Assembly (NCBI GenBank): GCA_022826505.1
Contig: JAJDUQ010000189.1
Location: 1-64,000, forward strand
Reading direction: 5' to 3'
Source of the DNA: Gammaproteobacteria bacterium
GTDB taxonomy: Bacteria; Pseudomonadota; Gammaproteobacteria; HK1
DNA length: 64,000 nt
The notes under the pieces are model-generated. The model was not told the DNA's origin and ran no database searches. It saw only the letters and a list, made by a program, of their open reading frames with translations. Each line of letters starts with the position of its first letter. Position 1 is the stretch's first letter. Positions 41,101 through 52,400 of the stretch are shown here, in pieces. The translations under genes were made by a program, and so were the position numbers.

Positions 41101-42138
41101 TCAGGCGGTCCGATCATCGGTCGGTCCGCTCACTCCCGCGCTCTCGAAGCTCGCCATTTGCGACATCATCGCCGCCGCGCACTTGAGAACCGGCCATGCG
41201 ATCAGTGCGCCGGTGCCCTCGCCGAGGCGCATGTCGAAATCGAGCAGTGGACGGGCGTCGAGCGCCGCCAGAACGGTGTGGTGGCCTTGCTCGGCGGAGC
41301 GATGCGCGAAGACGAGGTAGTCTCGAAGCGTCGGCGCAAGGTCGACCGCCACGAGCGCAGCGGTGCTCGCGATGAATCCGTCCACGAGCACGATCGATCC
41401 GGAGCGCGCCGCACCAATCATGGCGCCCGCCATCATCGCGATCTCGAAGCCGCCGTACTCGCGCAATGCGTCGTGGGCGTCGAGCCGTTCGGCGGTTCGC
41501 TTCGCGGCGCGTGCGAGGACAGAGCGCTTGTGCACGAGCCCCTCGTCATCGAGACCGGTCCCGCGGCCGATCAGTGAATCCAGCCCGGCGCCGGTGATCT
41601 TGTGGGCGATCAGGGACGCCGACGACGTGTTCGCGATTCCCATCTCGCCGAAGGCGACAGCGTCTGCCGTGACGCCTGCGCCCAGATCGTGACCGGCACG
41701 CAACGCCTTGTCGCGCTGCTCACCCGACATCGCGGCTTCCTTCGCGAGGTTTCTCGTACCGGCGGCGATTCGCAGCGACACGAGTTCCGGTGAATCGAAG
41801 GGGTCTCCCGCGACCCCTGCGTCGACGACCTGGAGATCCACGCCGTTGGCGCGTGCGAACACGTTTGCGGCGGCGCCGCCGGCGAGGAAGTTCGCGACCA
41901 TCTGCCGGGTCACTGCCTGTGGGTAGGCGGAGACGCCCTCGTGCGCGATGCCGTGGTCGGCGGCGAAGAGGATGACGTGGCAGCGTTCCAGACTCGGCGT
42001 GAGCGTCCCCTGGACACGTGCGATCTGCGCGGCGAGCGTCTCCAGGATTCCGAGGGCGCCGAGCGGCTTGGTCTTCGAATCGATCGCGTGCCGGATGGCA
42101 TCGTCGAGCGCACCGGAGATCCGTGGAAGATTGAACAC
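41101..42138 (-). CDS. cobT: Nicotinate-nucleotide--DMB phosphoribosyltransferase (GTG start)
   Basis: KTKPLGALGILETLAAQIARVQGT, FAADHGIAHEGVSAYPQAVTRQMVANFLAGGAAANVFAR, GEMGIANTSSAS. Confidence 0.95.
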   Translation of the reverse strand: MFNLPRISGALDDAIRHAIDSKTKPLGALGILETLAAQIARVQGTLTPSLERCHVILFAADHGIAHEGVSAYPQAVTRQMVANFLAGGAAANVFARANGVDLQVVDAGVAGDPFDSPELVSLRIAAGTRNLAKEAAMSGEQRDKALRAGHDLGAGVTADAVAFGEMGIANTSSASLIAHKITGAGLDSLIGRGTGLDDEGLVHKRSVLARAAKRTAERLDAHDALREYGGFEIAMMAGAMIGAARSGSIVLVDGFIASTAALVAVDLAPTLRDYLVFAHRSAEQGHHTVLAALDARPLLDFDMRLGEGTGALIAWPVLKCAAAMMSQMASFESAGVSGPTDDRTA

Positions 42139-42457
42139 TCGTGATCTCCTGACACGATGCGAATCCGCACGGGTCATTCTGCCCGATTCGTCGCGGGGAC
42201 GGGCGCCGACCGATCGGGCGGTGTCCCAAGGTGCCGAGTACCTGCCCGATTCGGGTACGGACGCGGTGGTCATTCCAGTCGGTCGTCGACATTGGACGGG
42301 AGTGGCGCCACGGCAAACGGCACGGGGATCGATGACGTTGCCGATGATCGCACCCCGGTTCGGCGAGTGCAGCCGCGAACTGTCCGGAAAACGCGGCCAG
42401 CCGTTCCGGAGCAGAAGAGTGGCCTGCCGTCGCCTCGTGTCCACGACGCGAAGAGTG

Positions 42458-42787
42458 CTACCCGATCGGGCAGAAGTCGTAGGTGCCGACGCCCTGCACG
42501 ATCAGAAATCGGACCCGTTCGCCTCGGTGACCGGTGACCCGGTGCGCCGTGTTCGGCGGCACCGCACAGCTCTCGCCGACGCTCAGCACTCGGTGATCGG
42601 CAGGGGTTCGAGTTTCGATCGACAATGTTCCCTCGAGGCAGAAGAACGTGTCCGTGATGTGGCTGTGGTAGTGCCAGGGCACCTCCTGTCCCGCCGCCAG
42701 GGTGTAGAGGCGTACGCGCAGATCGCCGGTTCCAGCCACTGTCTCGCGGTGTTCGACTTCGTAGCTTTCAGTCTCTGGAGCGGTCAT
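42458..42787 (-). CDS. Cupin-domain protein
   Basis: LAAGQEVPWHYHSHITDTFFCLEGTLSIETR...PPNTAHRVTGHRGE. Confidence 0.85.
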   Translation of the reverse strand: MTAPETESYEVEHRETVAGTGDLRVRLYTLAAGQEVPWHYHSHITDTFFCLEGTLSIETRTPADHRVLSVGESCAVPPNTAHRVTGHRGERVRFLIVQGVGTYDFCPIG

Positions 42788-42960
42788 CGCCGGTCTCCTT
42801 TCCGTCGTGAACTGCCGTGCGTGTACCGAGGCGCTCGACGAACGTGCGCAACCGTGCACGTCGGACAACAGTATAAGATGGACTCCGTGGTGACGTTCGG
42901 CGCCCTCCGGCAGACGGGGTCTCGTGCGAGACACCGTCGAATTCTGGTTCCGGCGGCGAA

Positions 42961-44913
42961 TTGGATCGCGGTGGCAGGGAGACTCGAACGCTGAACGCCG
43001 AGGCCGCATGCGAGCACGTGTTTGCCGCGGATGGACCCCTGTCGGAACTGACGCCCGGCTACGCTCCTCGCGCCGACCAGCAAGCCATGGCCGAGGCGGT
43101 CGAACGCACCATCTCGTGCCGGGGCACTCTCGTTTGTGAAGCCGGGACGGGCACGGGCAAGACGCTCGCATACCTCGTACCGGCGATTGCCTGTGGAGGT
43201 CGAGTCGCGGTTTCGACCGGGACCCGCCATCTGCAGGACCGGCTGCTCGAACGCGATCTGCCGATTGCCTGCCGGGCGGTCGGACGCAACCCGCGGATTG
43301 CCCTGCTCAAGGGTCGATCGAATTACCTCTGCCGCTGGCGTTACGAACAGGTGCTGGCCGCCGGCCGCCTCGTCTCGCGACAGTTGGCGGCACGGGTGAC
43401 GCGCTTGTCGGGGTGGGCGGACCGGACCGAGAGTGGCGATCTCGCCGAAGTGACCGACCTCGCCGAGCATGATCCGGTGCGGCGCGCCATTACTTCCACG
43501 GCGGACAACTGTCTGGGTTCGAAGTGCCCGATGTACGACGGGTGCCATGTCGTCGAGGCGCGCCGCCGGGCGACCGAGGCGGATGTGGTGGTGGTCAACC
43601 ACCATCTCCTTTTCGCCGACATGGCGCTCAAGGAGCGTGGATTCGGAGATCTCCTGCCGCTCGTCGATGCGCTGATCATCGACGAAGCGCACCAGATTCC
43701 CGACGTCGCGACCCGCTTCTTCGGAGTGGAGGTCACGAGTGGACAGCTCACCGGGCTCGCGCGCGACACCAGTGCGGCGATGAGAACGGATGCGCCGGAT
43801 ACACCGGATCTGGATGCGCTGGCCACGGAACTCGACGTCGCGGTTCGCGAGGCGACCGACGCCTTCCCCGGCGCGGTGGGACGGTTCGAGTGGAGCGCCA
43901 TGCCGGGTGACGCACGCGATCGAATCGCCTCGGTGGAATCCCGCCTTGACGATCTGTCGCAGGCGCTCGCGAAGGTGTCGGTTCGAGGGGTGTCGATTGC
44001 GGCGGTTTCGCAGAGATCCCGTGAGCTCATGTCCCGCCTGGTCCGAATCGGCGGCGAACCACCGGAACCGGGCCATGCGCGCTGGGCGGAAGGGCGCACG
44101 CGCGGATTCGCGCTGCATCTCGCTCCCCTCGACACCGGCCCGATTCTGGCCGAGCGTGTCGTCGAGGTCGACCGGGCCTGGATCCTCACCTCCGCAACCC
44201 TTTCCGTTTCGGGCAGTCTCGAGCACTTCGCGAGCCGAGTGGGCATGACCGGCGCCTCGCTGCACGTCTTCGACGGGTCGTTCGACTATCGGGAGCAGAC
44301 ACTGTGCTATCTGCCGTCCGGCATGCCGGAGCCGTTTCGTCCCGGCTATCACGAAGCGGTCGCAGACGTGGCGGTGTCCGTGCTCGCCGCGAGCCGCGGG
44401 CGCGCGTTCCTGCTGTTCACCAGCCACCGGGCTCTGCGCGCAGTGAGGGACGCGCTCGACGGTCGGGTCCCCTGGCCGCTGTTCACGCAGGGAGAGCGTC
44501 CTCGGAGCGAGCTGCTGGCCCGATTCGTCGACACCCCGAGTTCGGTTCTGCTCGGAACCCAGAGCTTCTGGGAGGGAGTGGACATTCGGGGAGACGCTCT
44601 CTCGCTGGTCCTCGTCGACAAGCTGCCCTTCGCCCCGCCCGACGATCCTCTGCTCGTGGCTCGGGCGGGCGCCGTGCGGCGCGAAGGAGGCGATCCGTTC
44701 ACGAGCATCCAGGTGCCTGCCGCCGTGATTGCCCTCAAGCAGGGCGTCGGACGGCTCATCCGCGATCCGAGCGACCGCGGTGTGGTGGTCGTCTGCGATC
44801 CGAGGCTTTCGAAACGGGGATACGGGCGCATATTTCTCGACAGCCTGCCCCCGATGCCGATCACCACGGACGTCGGGGACGTGCGGGCATTCTTCGCGTG
44901 TCGCGACCGGTGA
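42961..44913 (+). CDS. ATP-dependent DNA helicase, DinG/YoaA (XPD-like) family
   Basis: RADQQAMAEAVERT...CEAGTGTGKTLAYLVPAI, NYLCRWRYEQ/CLGSKCPMYDGC Fe-S cysteines, VVVNHHLLFADMAL, DEAH box IIDEAHQIPD; probable TTG or internal start. Confidence 0.92.
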   Translation: MDRGGRETRTLNAEAACEHVFAADGPLSELTPGYAPRADQQAMAEAVERTISCRGTLVCEAGTGTGKTLAYLVPAIACGGRVAVSTGTRHLQDRLLERDLPIACRAVGRNPRIALLKGRSNYLCRWRYEQVLAAGRLVSRQLAARVTRLSGWADRTESGDLAEVTDLAEHDPVRRAITSTADNCLGSKCPMYDGCHVVEARRRATEADVVVVNHHLLFADMALKERGFGDLLPLVDALIIDEAHQIPDVATRFFGVEVTSGQLTGLARDTSAAMRTDAPDTPDLDALATELDVAVREATDAFPGAVGRFEWSAMPGDARDRIASVESRLDDLSQALAKVSVRGVSIAAVSQRSRELMSRLVRIGGEPPEPGHARWAEGRTRGFALHLAPLDTGPILAERVVEVDRAWILTSATLSVSGSLEHFASRVGMTGASLHVFDGSFDYREQTLCYLPSGMPEPFRPGYHEAVADVAVSVLAASRGRAFLLFTSHRALRAVRDALDGRVPWPLFTQGERPRSELLARFVDTPSSVLLGTQSFWEGVDIRGDALSLVLVDKLPFAPPDDPLLVARAGAVRREGGDPFTSIQVPAAVIALKQGVGRLIRDPSDRGVVVVCDPRLSKRGYGRIFLDSLPPMPITTDVGDVRAFFACRDR

Positions 44914-44962
44914 CGATCGATGAACCCTGTCGGCCGGTGAGCGGGGCGAAGGCCCGGGCTTC

Positions 44963-45667
44963 ATGAACATCCTCGCAATCGAGACCGCGACCGATGCATG
45001 CTCCTGTGCGCTGGAGCATTCGGGGACGATTGCCACCCGCCATGCGGTCGAACCGCGGCGCCATACCGATCTGCTGCTTCCGATGGTCGATTCCTTGCTC
45101 GCGCAAGCGGGGATCGGGCTCGACGCGCTCGATGCCATCGCGTTCGGCCGCGGCCCCGGTTCGTTCACCGGGCTCAGGATCGCGTGCTCGGTCGCACAGG
45201 GACTGGGGTTCGGAGCGAACTGCCCGCTGATCGCGGTCTCGACGCTTCAAGTCATCGCGACCGGCATGCATCGCACGCGCGGCGACCTCCGAGTGCTGGT
45301 GGCGCTCGATGCGCGAATGGGCGAGGTGTACTGGGGCGGCTACGAATGGAACGGGGTCGCCATGGCCCCCGCGTTCGACGAATCCGTGGCTTCTCCCGGC
45401 GCGGTTCGTGTTCCGATCACCGGTACCGCATGGTCGGGAGCGGGTCCCGGCTGGTCCGCGCATGGTGCGGCACTCGATGACCTGGTTGCGGAGAAACTCG
45501 GTCATCGTCTGGAATCGGTGGACGCGGCACGGCTTCCCGAGGCTGTCGACATGCTCGGCCCCGCCAAGTCTGCATTCGACGCCGGTCGTGCGGTTGCGCC
45601 GGAGGACGCGGCGCCCGTGTACCTGCGCGCCAACGTCGCGCGGGCAGCGCCGAGACGGCTCGTCTGA
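44963..45667 (+). CDS. tsaB: tRNA threonylcarbamoyladenosine biosynthesis protein TsaB
   Basis: MNILAIETATDACSCAL, IAFGRGPGSFTGLRIACSVAQGLGF. Confidence 0.95.
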   Translation: MNILAIETATDACSCALEHSGTIATRHAVEPRRHTDLLLPMVDSLLAQAGIGLDALDAIAFGRGPGSFTGLRIACSVAQGLGFGANCPLIAVSTLQVIATGMHRTRGDLRVLVALDARMGEVYWGGYEWNGVAMAPAFDESVASPGAVRVPITGTAWSGAGPGWSAHGAALDDLVAEKLGHRLESVDAARLPEAVDMLGPAKSAFDAGRAVAPEDAAPVYLRANVARAAPRRLV

Positions 45668-45948
45668 TCGCGGCGTCGGGCGCCGGCGGAACATTCGACC
45701 CGGGCGGCAACGTTCGCGACGCGTCATTCGGCACGTGCGCCAAGGTATGATCCCGCCGCCCGTCCGGCGCCGGTTCGCCCGTCAAGGCTGATGGCGAGCG
45801 GAGTCGCCGGCCCGTGTTGTCACGAGGACTGTCTCGCAGTGGAATCGCGTACCCTCTCGGAGGACTTCCCCGTCATCGAATCGCAGCGGCGTGCGGCCCC
45901 ATTGCGGCGTCCATGAGCGATATTCGGCCCGCGCCCTGATCGCCACCC

Positions 45949-47196
45949 ATGTTCACGCCCTACGAACTCTGTGTCGGGTTGCGCTACACGCGCGCCAAAC
46001 GGCGCAATCACTTCATCTCCTTCATCAGTCTCACGTCGATGATCGGGATCGCTCTCGGGGCGACGGCCCTGATCACCGTCATCTCGGTCATGAACGGATT
46101 CGAGCGCGAGTTGCGCGAGCGGATTCTCGGTGTTGCCTCGCATGCGACCATCTCGGGATTCGGCCGCGCACTGGAGGACTGGGAGTCGCTGGCCGCCGAA
46201 GCCGAGGGTCACTCCGAGGTGGTGGGGGTCGCTCCGTTCGTGGAGTCGCAGGGAATGCTGACCCACGCCGGGCAGGTCCGGGGCGTGCTGATTCGCGGTG
46301 TTTCCCCTTTGCGCGAGCCGCGGGTGTCGGAGGTCGGGCAGTTCCTGATCGAGGGCACACTGGAGAGTCTCGTTCCGGGGGAGTTCAACGTGCTGATCGG
46401 GCGCGATCTCGCGCTCCGGCTCGGTGCCACGGTCGGCACTCGGGTGATGCTCGTCGCTCCCCAGATGCGGATTACCCCGGCCGGGGTGTTGCCGCGCATG
46501 CGGCGATTCGTCGTTTCCGGAATCTTCGAAGCCGGTCACGCGCAGTACGATTCATCGCTGGCGGTCATTCACATCGAGGACGCGCAGCGCGTGTTCCGCC
46601 TCGGTGAGGGGATCAGCGGACTGCGCGTGAAGCTCACCGACATGTTTGATGCCCCCCGCGTGAGCCGTGAACTCGCACGCGAGTTTGGAGGACGGTACTG
46701 GCTGCGGGACTGGACACAACATCACGCGAACTTCTTCCGGGCCCTGAAAATCGAAAAGACGGTGATGTTCGTGATTCTGACCCTCATCGTCGCAGTCGCC
46801 GCGTTCAACCTGGTGTCGACCCTGGTCATGGTGGTGACCGACAAGGAGTCCGATATTGCAATCCTGCGCACCCTCGGGGCCAGTCAGTCGAGCATCCTGT
46901 CGATCTTCGTGGTGCAGGGAACCGCGATCGGTATCGCCGGTACCATCGCGGGGGTGGCCGGCGGCGTCGCTCTCGCCACCCATGTCGAGACGCTCGTTCC
47001 CGCCATCGAGAGCCTCTTCGACACCAAGTTCCTCTCCCCCGACATCTACTACATCAGTGCGGTCCCGTCCGACATGCGCTGGCGCGACGTGGCGGCGGTG
47101 GGCAGCGTCGCGTTCGTGATGTCGGTGCTCGCGACGCTCTATCCCGCGTGGCGAGCGTCGCGAATCCAGCCGGTGGAGGCGCTCCGACATGAGTGA
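45949..47196 (+). CDS. lolC: Lipoprotein-releasing ABC transporter permease LolC/E
   Basis: [53 protein letters not shown]-terminal FtsX domain; followed by lolD. Confidence 0.93.
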   Translation: MFTPYELCVGLRYTRAKRRNHFISFISLTSMIGIALGATALITVISVMNGFERELRERILGVASHATISGFGRALEDWESLAAEAEGHSEVVGVAPFVESQGMLTHAGQVRGVLIRGVSPLREPRVSEVGQFLIEGTLESLVPGEFNVLIGRDLALRLGATVGTRVMLVAPQMRITPAGVLPRMRRFVVSGIFEAGHAQYDSSLAVIHIEDAQRVFRLGEGISGLRVKLTDMFDAPRVSRELAREFGGRYWLRDWTQHHANFFRALKIEKTVMFVILTLIVAVAAFNLVSTLVMVVTDKESDIAILRTLGASQSSILSIFVVQGTAIGIAGTIAGVAGGVALATHVETLVPAIESLFDTKFLSPDIYYISAVPSDMRWRDVAAVGSVAFVMSVLATLYPAWRASRIQPVEALRHE

Positions 47197-47872
47197 GCCG
47201 GTGCTCGTCGCCCGAGGTATCGATCGCACCTTCCGGCAGGGACGGCTCGAAATCGAGGTGCTCAAGGGTGCGGAACTCGTGGTGGACGCAGGGGAGGGGG
47301 TCGCGCTCACCGGTGCGTCCGGATCCGGCAAGAGCACTCTGCTTCACTGCCTGGGCGGGCTCGACGCTCCCGATCGCGGCGAAGTGGTGATCGCGGGGCA
47401 GTCGATGGCGACGGTCGGAGAACGCGAACGCGGGCGCATCCGAAACGAAGTCCTCGGCTTTGTATACCAGTTCCATCATCTCCTCGCCGAGTTCACCGCG
47501 CTCGAGAACGTGGCGATGCCGCTGCTGATTCGAGGCCAGGGAGTACGCCGGGCGGAGGAGCGGGCGCACGCCATGCTCCAGAGGGTTGGACTCGGGCCAC
47601 GTGCGTCGCACAAGCCTGCCGAGCTCTCGGGCGGCGAGCGCCAGCGCACCGCCATCGCGCGGGCGCTCGTGACCCGGCCGAAGTGCGTGCTCGCCGACGA
47701 ACCTACCGGCAATCTCGACCGGCACACGGCGGACGCGGTCTTCGACCTCATGCGCGCCCTCAACCGGGAGCTCGGCACCAGCATCGTGGTGGCGACTCAT
47801 GACCCGTCGCTCAGCGAACGAATGGACAGGTGCCTGCGCATCGTGGACGGGCGGTTGGTTCCGCGAACCTGA
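47189..47872 (+). CDS. lolD: Lipoprotein-releasing ABC transporter ATP-binding protein
   Basis: [46 protein letters not shown]. Confidence 0.95.
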   Translation: MSEPVLVARGIDRTFRQGRLEIEVLKGAELVVDAGEGVALTGASGSGKSTLLHCLGGLDAPDRGEVVIAGQSMATVGERERGRIRNEVLGFVYQFHHLLAEFTALENVAMPLLIRGQGVRRAEERAHAMLQRVGLGPRASHKPAELSGGERQRTAIARALVTRPKCVLADEPTGNLDRHTADAVFDLMRALNRELGTSIVVATHDPSLSERMDRCLRIVDGRLVPRT

Positions 47873-47966
47873 CCCGGTCCGAGGCGCCCCCGGGAGTCCT
47901 GATACACCCGCGATTCGACCGGCGAAACGGTGCCCGGCGATCGTCGGCGCAGGTTGATGCGAGCGG

Positions 47967-48560
47967 TCAGAGCTTCGCGTTACGTTCCCGGGAAACGTTG
48001 AGAGCTGCGGGCGGAGCGACACCGGGAGCGGAACGGCAGCCGCGGCGCTGTCGCCGGAGTCTGCGGTCGCGCCACGACACCATGATGTGGGCGCGCCAGA
48101 CGAGCCGGATTGCGATCTGCCCGAGCACGGCCGAGGCCAGACCCAGCACGAAGCACCCGAGCAGCAGCGGCTCCCACACCTTGCCGAGCTCCTCGAACAG
48201 CCAGCGCAGCGACAGTTCGATCCGAAAGTCACCGGGTGGCCGGTCGAGCAACCAGGCCCCGAGCTGGTGGGCCGAAATGTACAAGGGTGCCATCGTCACC
48301 GGGTTGCTGACCCACACCATCGCCACCGCCACCGGAAGGTTGCACCGCATGAGAATCGCGCCACCGGCGGCAAGGACCATCTGGAAGGGCACCGGCACCC
48401 AGGCCATGAACAGGCCGATCGACATCGCCCATGCAACGGAATTGCGGCTGAGGTGCCAGAGATCGGGGTTGAAAAGCGGCCGGCCGAAGACGCGCCGCAG
48501 AAACGAGTGCCCGCGAATGTCGCGCCTGCCGGGAATCACTTTTCGCAGCAGTCGTCTCAT
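47967..48560 (-). CDS. DUF2062 membrane protein
   Basis: SVAWAMSIGLFMAWVPVPFQMVLAAGGAILMRCNLPVAVAMVWVSNPVTMAPLY. Confidence 0.87.
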   Translation of the reverse strand: MRRLLRKVIPGRRDIRGHSFLRRVFGRPLFNPDLWHLSRNSVAWAMSIGLFMAWVPVPFQMVLAAGGAILMRCNLPVAVAMVWVSNPVTMAPLYISAHQLGAWLLDRPPGDFRIELSLRWLFEELGKVWEPLLLGCFVLGLASAVLGQIAIRLVWRAHIMVSWRDRRLRRQRRGCRSAPGVAPPAALNVSRERNAKL

Positions 48561-48746
48561 CGTCGTTGTGTCGTACACCAAGTGAGCGGGAATCCCACAT
48601 TCGACGGGCTCGCCGCCTCTACGTACGCGTTCCCTTCGCTGACAGGACGTGGCTGCGCGACAGGCATTATCCACGTCTCGTCCACCGCGTCCATGTCCGC
48701 GCTCGGACTCGGGTCGGATGTCGATGCATCAGCCTCCTCGAGGATG

Positions 48747-51106
48747 TCGTGCTGGTATTCGCCTGCCTCTTCGTGGCCGGAGTGGCCATTCTGGAGAACG
48801 AACCGGTACTGCCCGACGCCATGTGGTGCGCGTCGCTCCCCGTCTGCGTGCTGCTGGTCATGGCAAGGGTCCGGACGAGCCCAGCGTTCGCCCTGGCCAC
48901 GGGATATTTCTGGGCGGCGTTTGTCGCCCACGTGCAGATGGCTGACTGGGATTCGACGGCGGTCGAGGGCAGGGACGTCGAGATCGCCGGCACCGTGCGA
49001 GGACTTCCGATTGCGGACGCACGCAGGACGAGGTTCGATGTTCACATTTCCGACAGCTCCCATGCCCCTCTCGTGGGGAAGCGGGTGAGACTCTCGTGGT
49101 ACGGCGCGCGCGCGGTGCCGATGCCGGCGTCGGTGTGGCACTTGACGGTGCGGCTGCGCCGGCCCCGCGGATGGCACAACCCGGGCGGTTCGGACTACGA
49201 AGGCCGGCTGTTCGCGAATCGAATCGCCGCGACCGGCTACGTCAAGGCCGGTGAGGTCGACGGCTCCGCGCCGGCGGTCTCGTTGGCCCGAATGGATGCG
49301 GTTCGGGCCAGTCTCGCGCGGTCGATCGGTTCCGCACTCGACGGCTACGGCAGCGAAGGCCTCGTCCGTGCCCTGGCCATCGGCGATCGCAGCGGCGTCT
49401 CGGAGCACCAGTGGCGGGCTTTGCGAGTGACCGGACTCGCCCACCTCATGGCAATCTCCGGCCTGCACGTCGGGATGGCTGCGGGTGCCGCGTACTGGGT
49501 TGCCCTGCGCGCCTGGACGTTCGTGCCGCGCGCCGCGCTGCTGATTGCCGCCCCGCAGGTAGCGGGTATCGCGGCGATGCTCGCCGCCACCGCCTACGCG
49601 ATGCTCGCCGGCCTGGCCCTGCCGACGCAACGGGCGTTGCTGATGCTCGCAGTGGTGTTCGCGGCGCGGTTGACGAGGCGCTACATCCCACCCTCGCACG
49701 GGCTTGCGTTCGCCCTGGTGGCGGTGCTGGTCGTCGATCCGCACAGCGTCCGTGCTCCGGGGTTCTGGCTGTCCTTCGTCGCCGTCGCGGCAATCGTGGC
49801 GGCACTCGCTACACGTCCGGTGGCGAGGCCGCACACGTTCGCCACCCGACTGCATACCATTGCGACGGCGCAGATGGCGGTCACGGTGGGACTCGCGCCG
49901 GTGACGCTCAGCGTCTTCGCCGAGCAGTCGCTCGTGTCCCCGTTCGTCAATGCATTGGTCATTCCCCTCGTTGGAGTGGTGGTCGTGCCCGTGGTTCTCC
50001 TCGGACTGCTGGCCGGCGTCGTACATGCGGGAGCGGGCGCTGCGATGCTCGAGGTCGCCGCGCTGGTGCTCGATACGCTGTGGCCGGCCATCGAGTGGAT
50101 CGCGGCGCGCGCGGCGATGCTGCGGGTCCCGGGCGAAATCGGACCCTGGCAGCTCGCGGCCGCCGCGGCAGGGATACTGATCCTGCTCGCACCGCGGGGT
50201 CTGACCGTCCGCTGGCTGGGTTTCGTCTGGATGTTGCCGATGGTCGCGATGCGCCCGGACCCGGTCGAACCGGGTGCCTGGCGGATGACGGTGCTCGACG
50301 TGGGACACGGACTGTCGGTGGTGGTGGAGACCGAGAATCACGTGCTCGTCTACGACGCGGGGCCGCGCGTGGGGACGCGTCTCGATGCCGCCGCCCTCGC
50401 AGTGTTGCCCTTTCTCGCCGGACATGGCCATGACACGGTCGATCGCGTGGTGCTGAGCCATGGCGATGCGGACCACATCGGAGGATACGCGCGTCTGGCC
50501 GACTCGGTCGCAATTGGTGCGATGGTTGCGAACGGCCCCGTGGATTCCCACCGTCCCGATCTCGAATGCACCGCGGGCCGCCGATGGCTCTGGGATGGAG
50601 TTTCGTTCGAAGTTCTGTATCCGTACGCCGGTCGGCCGCGGTTCGACAATGCCCACTCGTGCGTGGTCCGAATCGAAGGTTCCGGAGGAATCGCTCTGCT
50701 GACCGGTGATGTCGAGCGAGACGGCGAGCGGGCGCTGGTGGCGCGTTCGGGGCATCGGCTGGCCGCTGACGTTCTCCTGGTGCCGCATCATGGAAGCACC
50801 ACCTCTTCGACCCGGGCATTCGTCGATTCGGTATCGCCGTCGATCGCGCTCTTCAGCGCCTCGGAGCACGGCCGTTTTCGCCTTCCGCATCCCGACGTGG
50901 TGTCGCGCTACGTGGAGGCCGGGGTTGCGACGTACTCCACCTCGCGTTGTGGCGCCGTCACCATCGAATTTCCGCCGGCCGCCGAGCCGCGGGTCACACG
51001 GCTCGAGCGCGAGCATGGTCGCCGGTACTGGCACGCACGTGGACTGCCGTGCCGCGCCGAACTGCCGCCGACTCCGGCCGAGGAATCGAGCGCCGGGTTC
51101 GAGTGA
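48747..51106 (+). CDS. comEC: DNA internalization-related competence protein ComEC/Rec2 (start approximate)
   Basis: LMAISGLHVGM, competence TM domain, metallo-beta-lactamase domain VLSHGDADHIGG, LLVPHHGSTTSS. Confidence 0.93.
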
Positions 51107-51306
51107 TTCGCAGGTGAGCCGACCGACCGGGGACGCGGCACACGACGGGGTGGAAGTTCCATCGCAGGGCAACTCCCTCGTCGCGGCGTCCGATCCGCAT
51201 CGGGGCGCGAGTCGGTGCGACATGGGGTCTGTTGCAGCGTATGTTGTGGTCGAGCCGACCCGGTTATCATTCGCCCCCCCCCTCGCGCCCTGCACACGGA
51301 GAAGCC

Positions 51307-51951
51307 GTGCTCGAGCTCGTGAAATCGGGCGGATGGCTGATGGCGCCGATCATCCTCTGCTCGATCGCCGCCACGGCGATCGTTGTCGAGCGGCTTTGGT
51401 CGCTGCAGTCCGAACGAGTCGTGCCGAAGGACCTGGTGGCTCACGTCTGGGACTGGGTCCTGGCGGAAGAGCTGACCGACGAGCGGGTCCGGGCGTTGCG
51501 CGAGGGGTCACCGCTCGGGCGCATTCTCGCCGCCGGCCTCGCCAGCCGCGATCTCGACCGCGAGCTCATGAAGGAGCGCATCGAAGAGGTCGGCCGCCAC
51601 GTCGTGCACGAACTCGAGCGGTACCTCAACGCGCTCGGCACCATAGCGGCGGTTGCTCCGCTGCTCGGACTGCTGGGCACGGTCATCGGAATGATCAAGG
51701 TATTTGCGGTAGTGACGGCGCACGGCATCGGTGAACCCAGAGTGCTTGCCGGCGGAATCTCCGAGGCGCTGGTAACGACCGCCGCGGGCCTGACCGTCGC
51801 GATTCCGAGTCTTTTGTTTCATCGCGTCCTTCGCGGGCGCGTGGACGCGCTCGCGGTGGCGATGGAACAGGAGACGCTCAGGTTGGTCGGAGCGCTCCAG
51901 CAACTGCGTGCGGAGCGCCACGGCGGAGGGGGATGGGGGGAGCGCCGATGA
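51307..51951 (+). CDS. exbB: MotA/TolQ/ExbB proton channel protein (GTG start)
   Basis: GGWLMAPIILCSIAATAIVVERLWSL...IAAVAPLLGLLGTVIGMIKVF...GISEALVTTAAGL. Confidence 0.92.
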   Translation: MLELVKSGGWLMAPIILCSIAATAIVVERLWSLQSERVVPKDLVAHVWDWVLAEELTDERVRALREGSPLGRILAAGLASRDLDRELMKERIEEVGRHVVHELERYLNALGTIAAVAPLLGLLGTVIGMIKVFAVVTAHGIGEPRVLAGGISEALVTTAAGLTVAIPSLLFHRVLRGRVDALAVAMEQETLRLVGALQQLRAERHGGGGWGERR

Positions 51952-52373
51952 AATTTCGGGCCACGCAACCCGATTCGCCCGAGATCAACCTCACGGCGCT
52001 GATCGACGTCGTCTTTCTGCTGCTCATCTTCTTCATGGTGACGACGACATTCGAATGGCGTTCCGAGTTGAGCATCGAGCTCCCGACGGCGAGTGTGCGG
52101 GAGGACATGCGAAACGACGAGGTCGTCGCCGTGGTGATCGATGCCGCCGGGCACGTGCACGTCGAGGGCCACCGAGTGGACGACGCCGAAGCGCCCGCTC
52201 TGCGGAGCGTTCTCGCGAACGCGGCTCGGAGATTCGACTCCCCGCGAGTGATCGTCAGTGCAGATGCGCATACTCCGCATCAGTCGGTCGTCACGGTCAT
52301 GGACGCCGCCCGTCAGGCCGGTCTGTACAGGCTGACCATTGCAGCGCGTCGCCCCCGGGAGCCTGCTCGGTGA
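51948..52373 (+). CDS. exbD: Biopolymer transporter ExbD/TolR
   Basis: PEINLTALIDVVFLLLIFFMVTTTF. Confidence 0.93.
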   Translation: MKFRATQPDSPEINLTALIDVVFLLLIFFMVTTTFEWRSELSIELPTASVREDMRNDEVVAVVIDAAGHVHVEGHRVDDAEAPALRSVLANAARRFDSPRVIVSADAHTPHQSVVTVMDAARQAGLYRLTIAARRPREPAR

Positions 52374-52400
52374 CCGGCCGCGCTCCGACTGTCGATTTTC

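Noticed and set aside
39385-41577. 730-aa plus-strand ORF across the cob region
   Set aside because: Antisense to cobC/cobS/cobT, which have clear family motifs; no domain recognisable.
42138-42330. Possible cobalamin riboswitch upstream of cobT
   Set aside because: Some weak resemblance (CCCCGCGAC, TCAGGAGATCACG) but no GCCACTG/B12-box core; the AGGAGA is better explained as the Shine-Dalgarno of the GTG start. Needs RF00174 scan.
48557-51295. 912-aa minus-strand ORF opposite comEC
   Set aside because: Antisense shadow; comEC on the plus strand has clear motifs.
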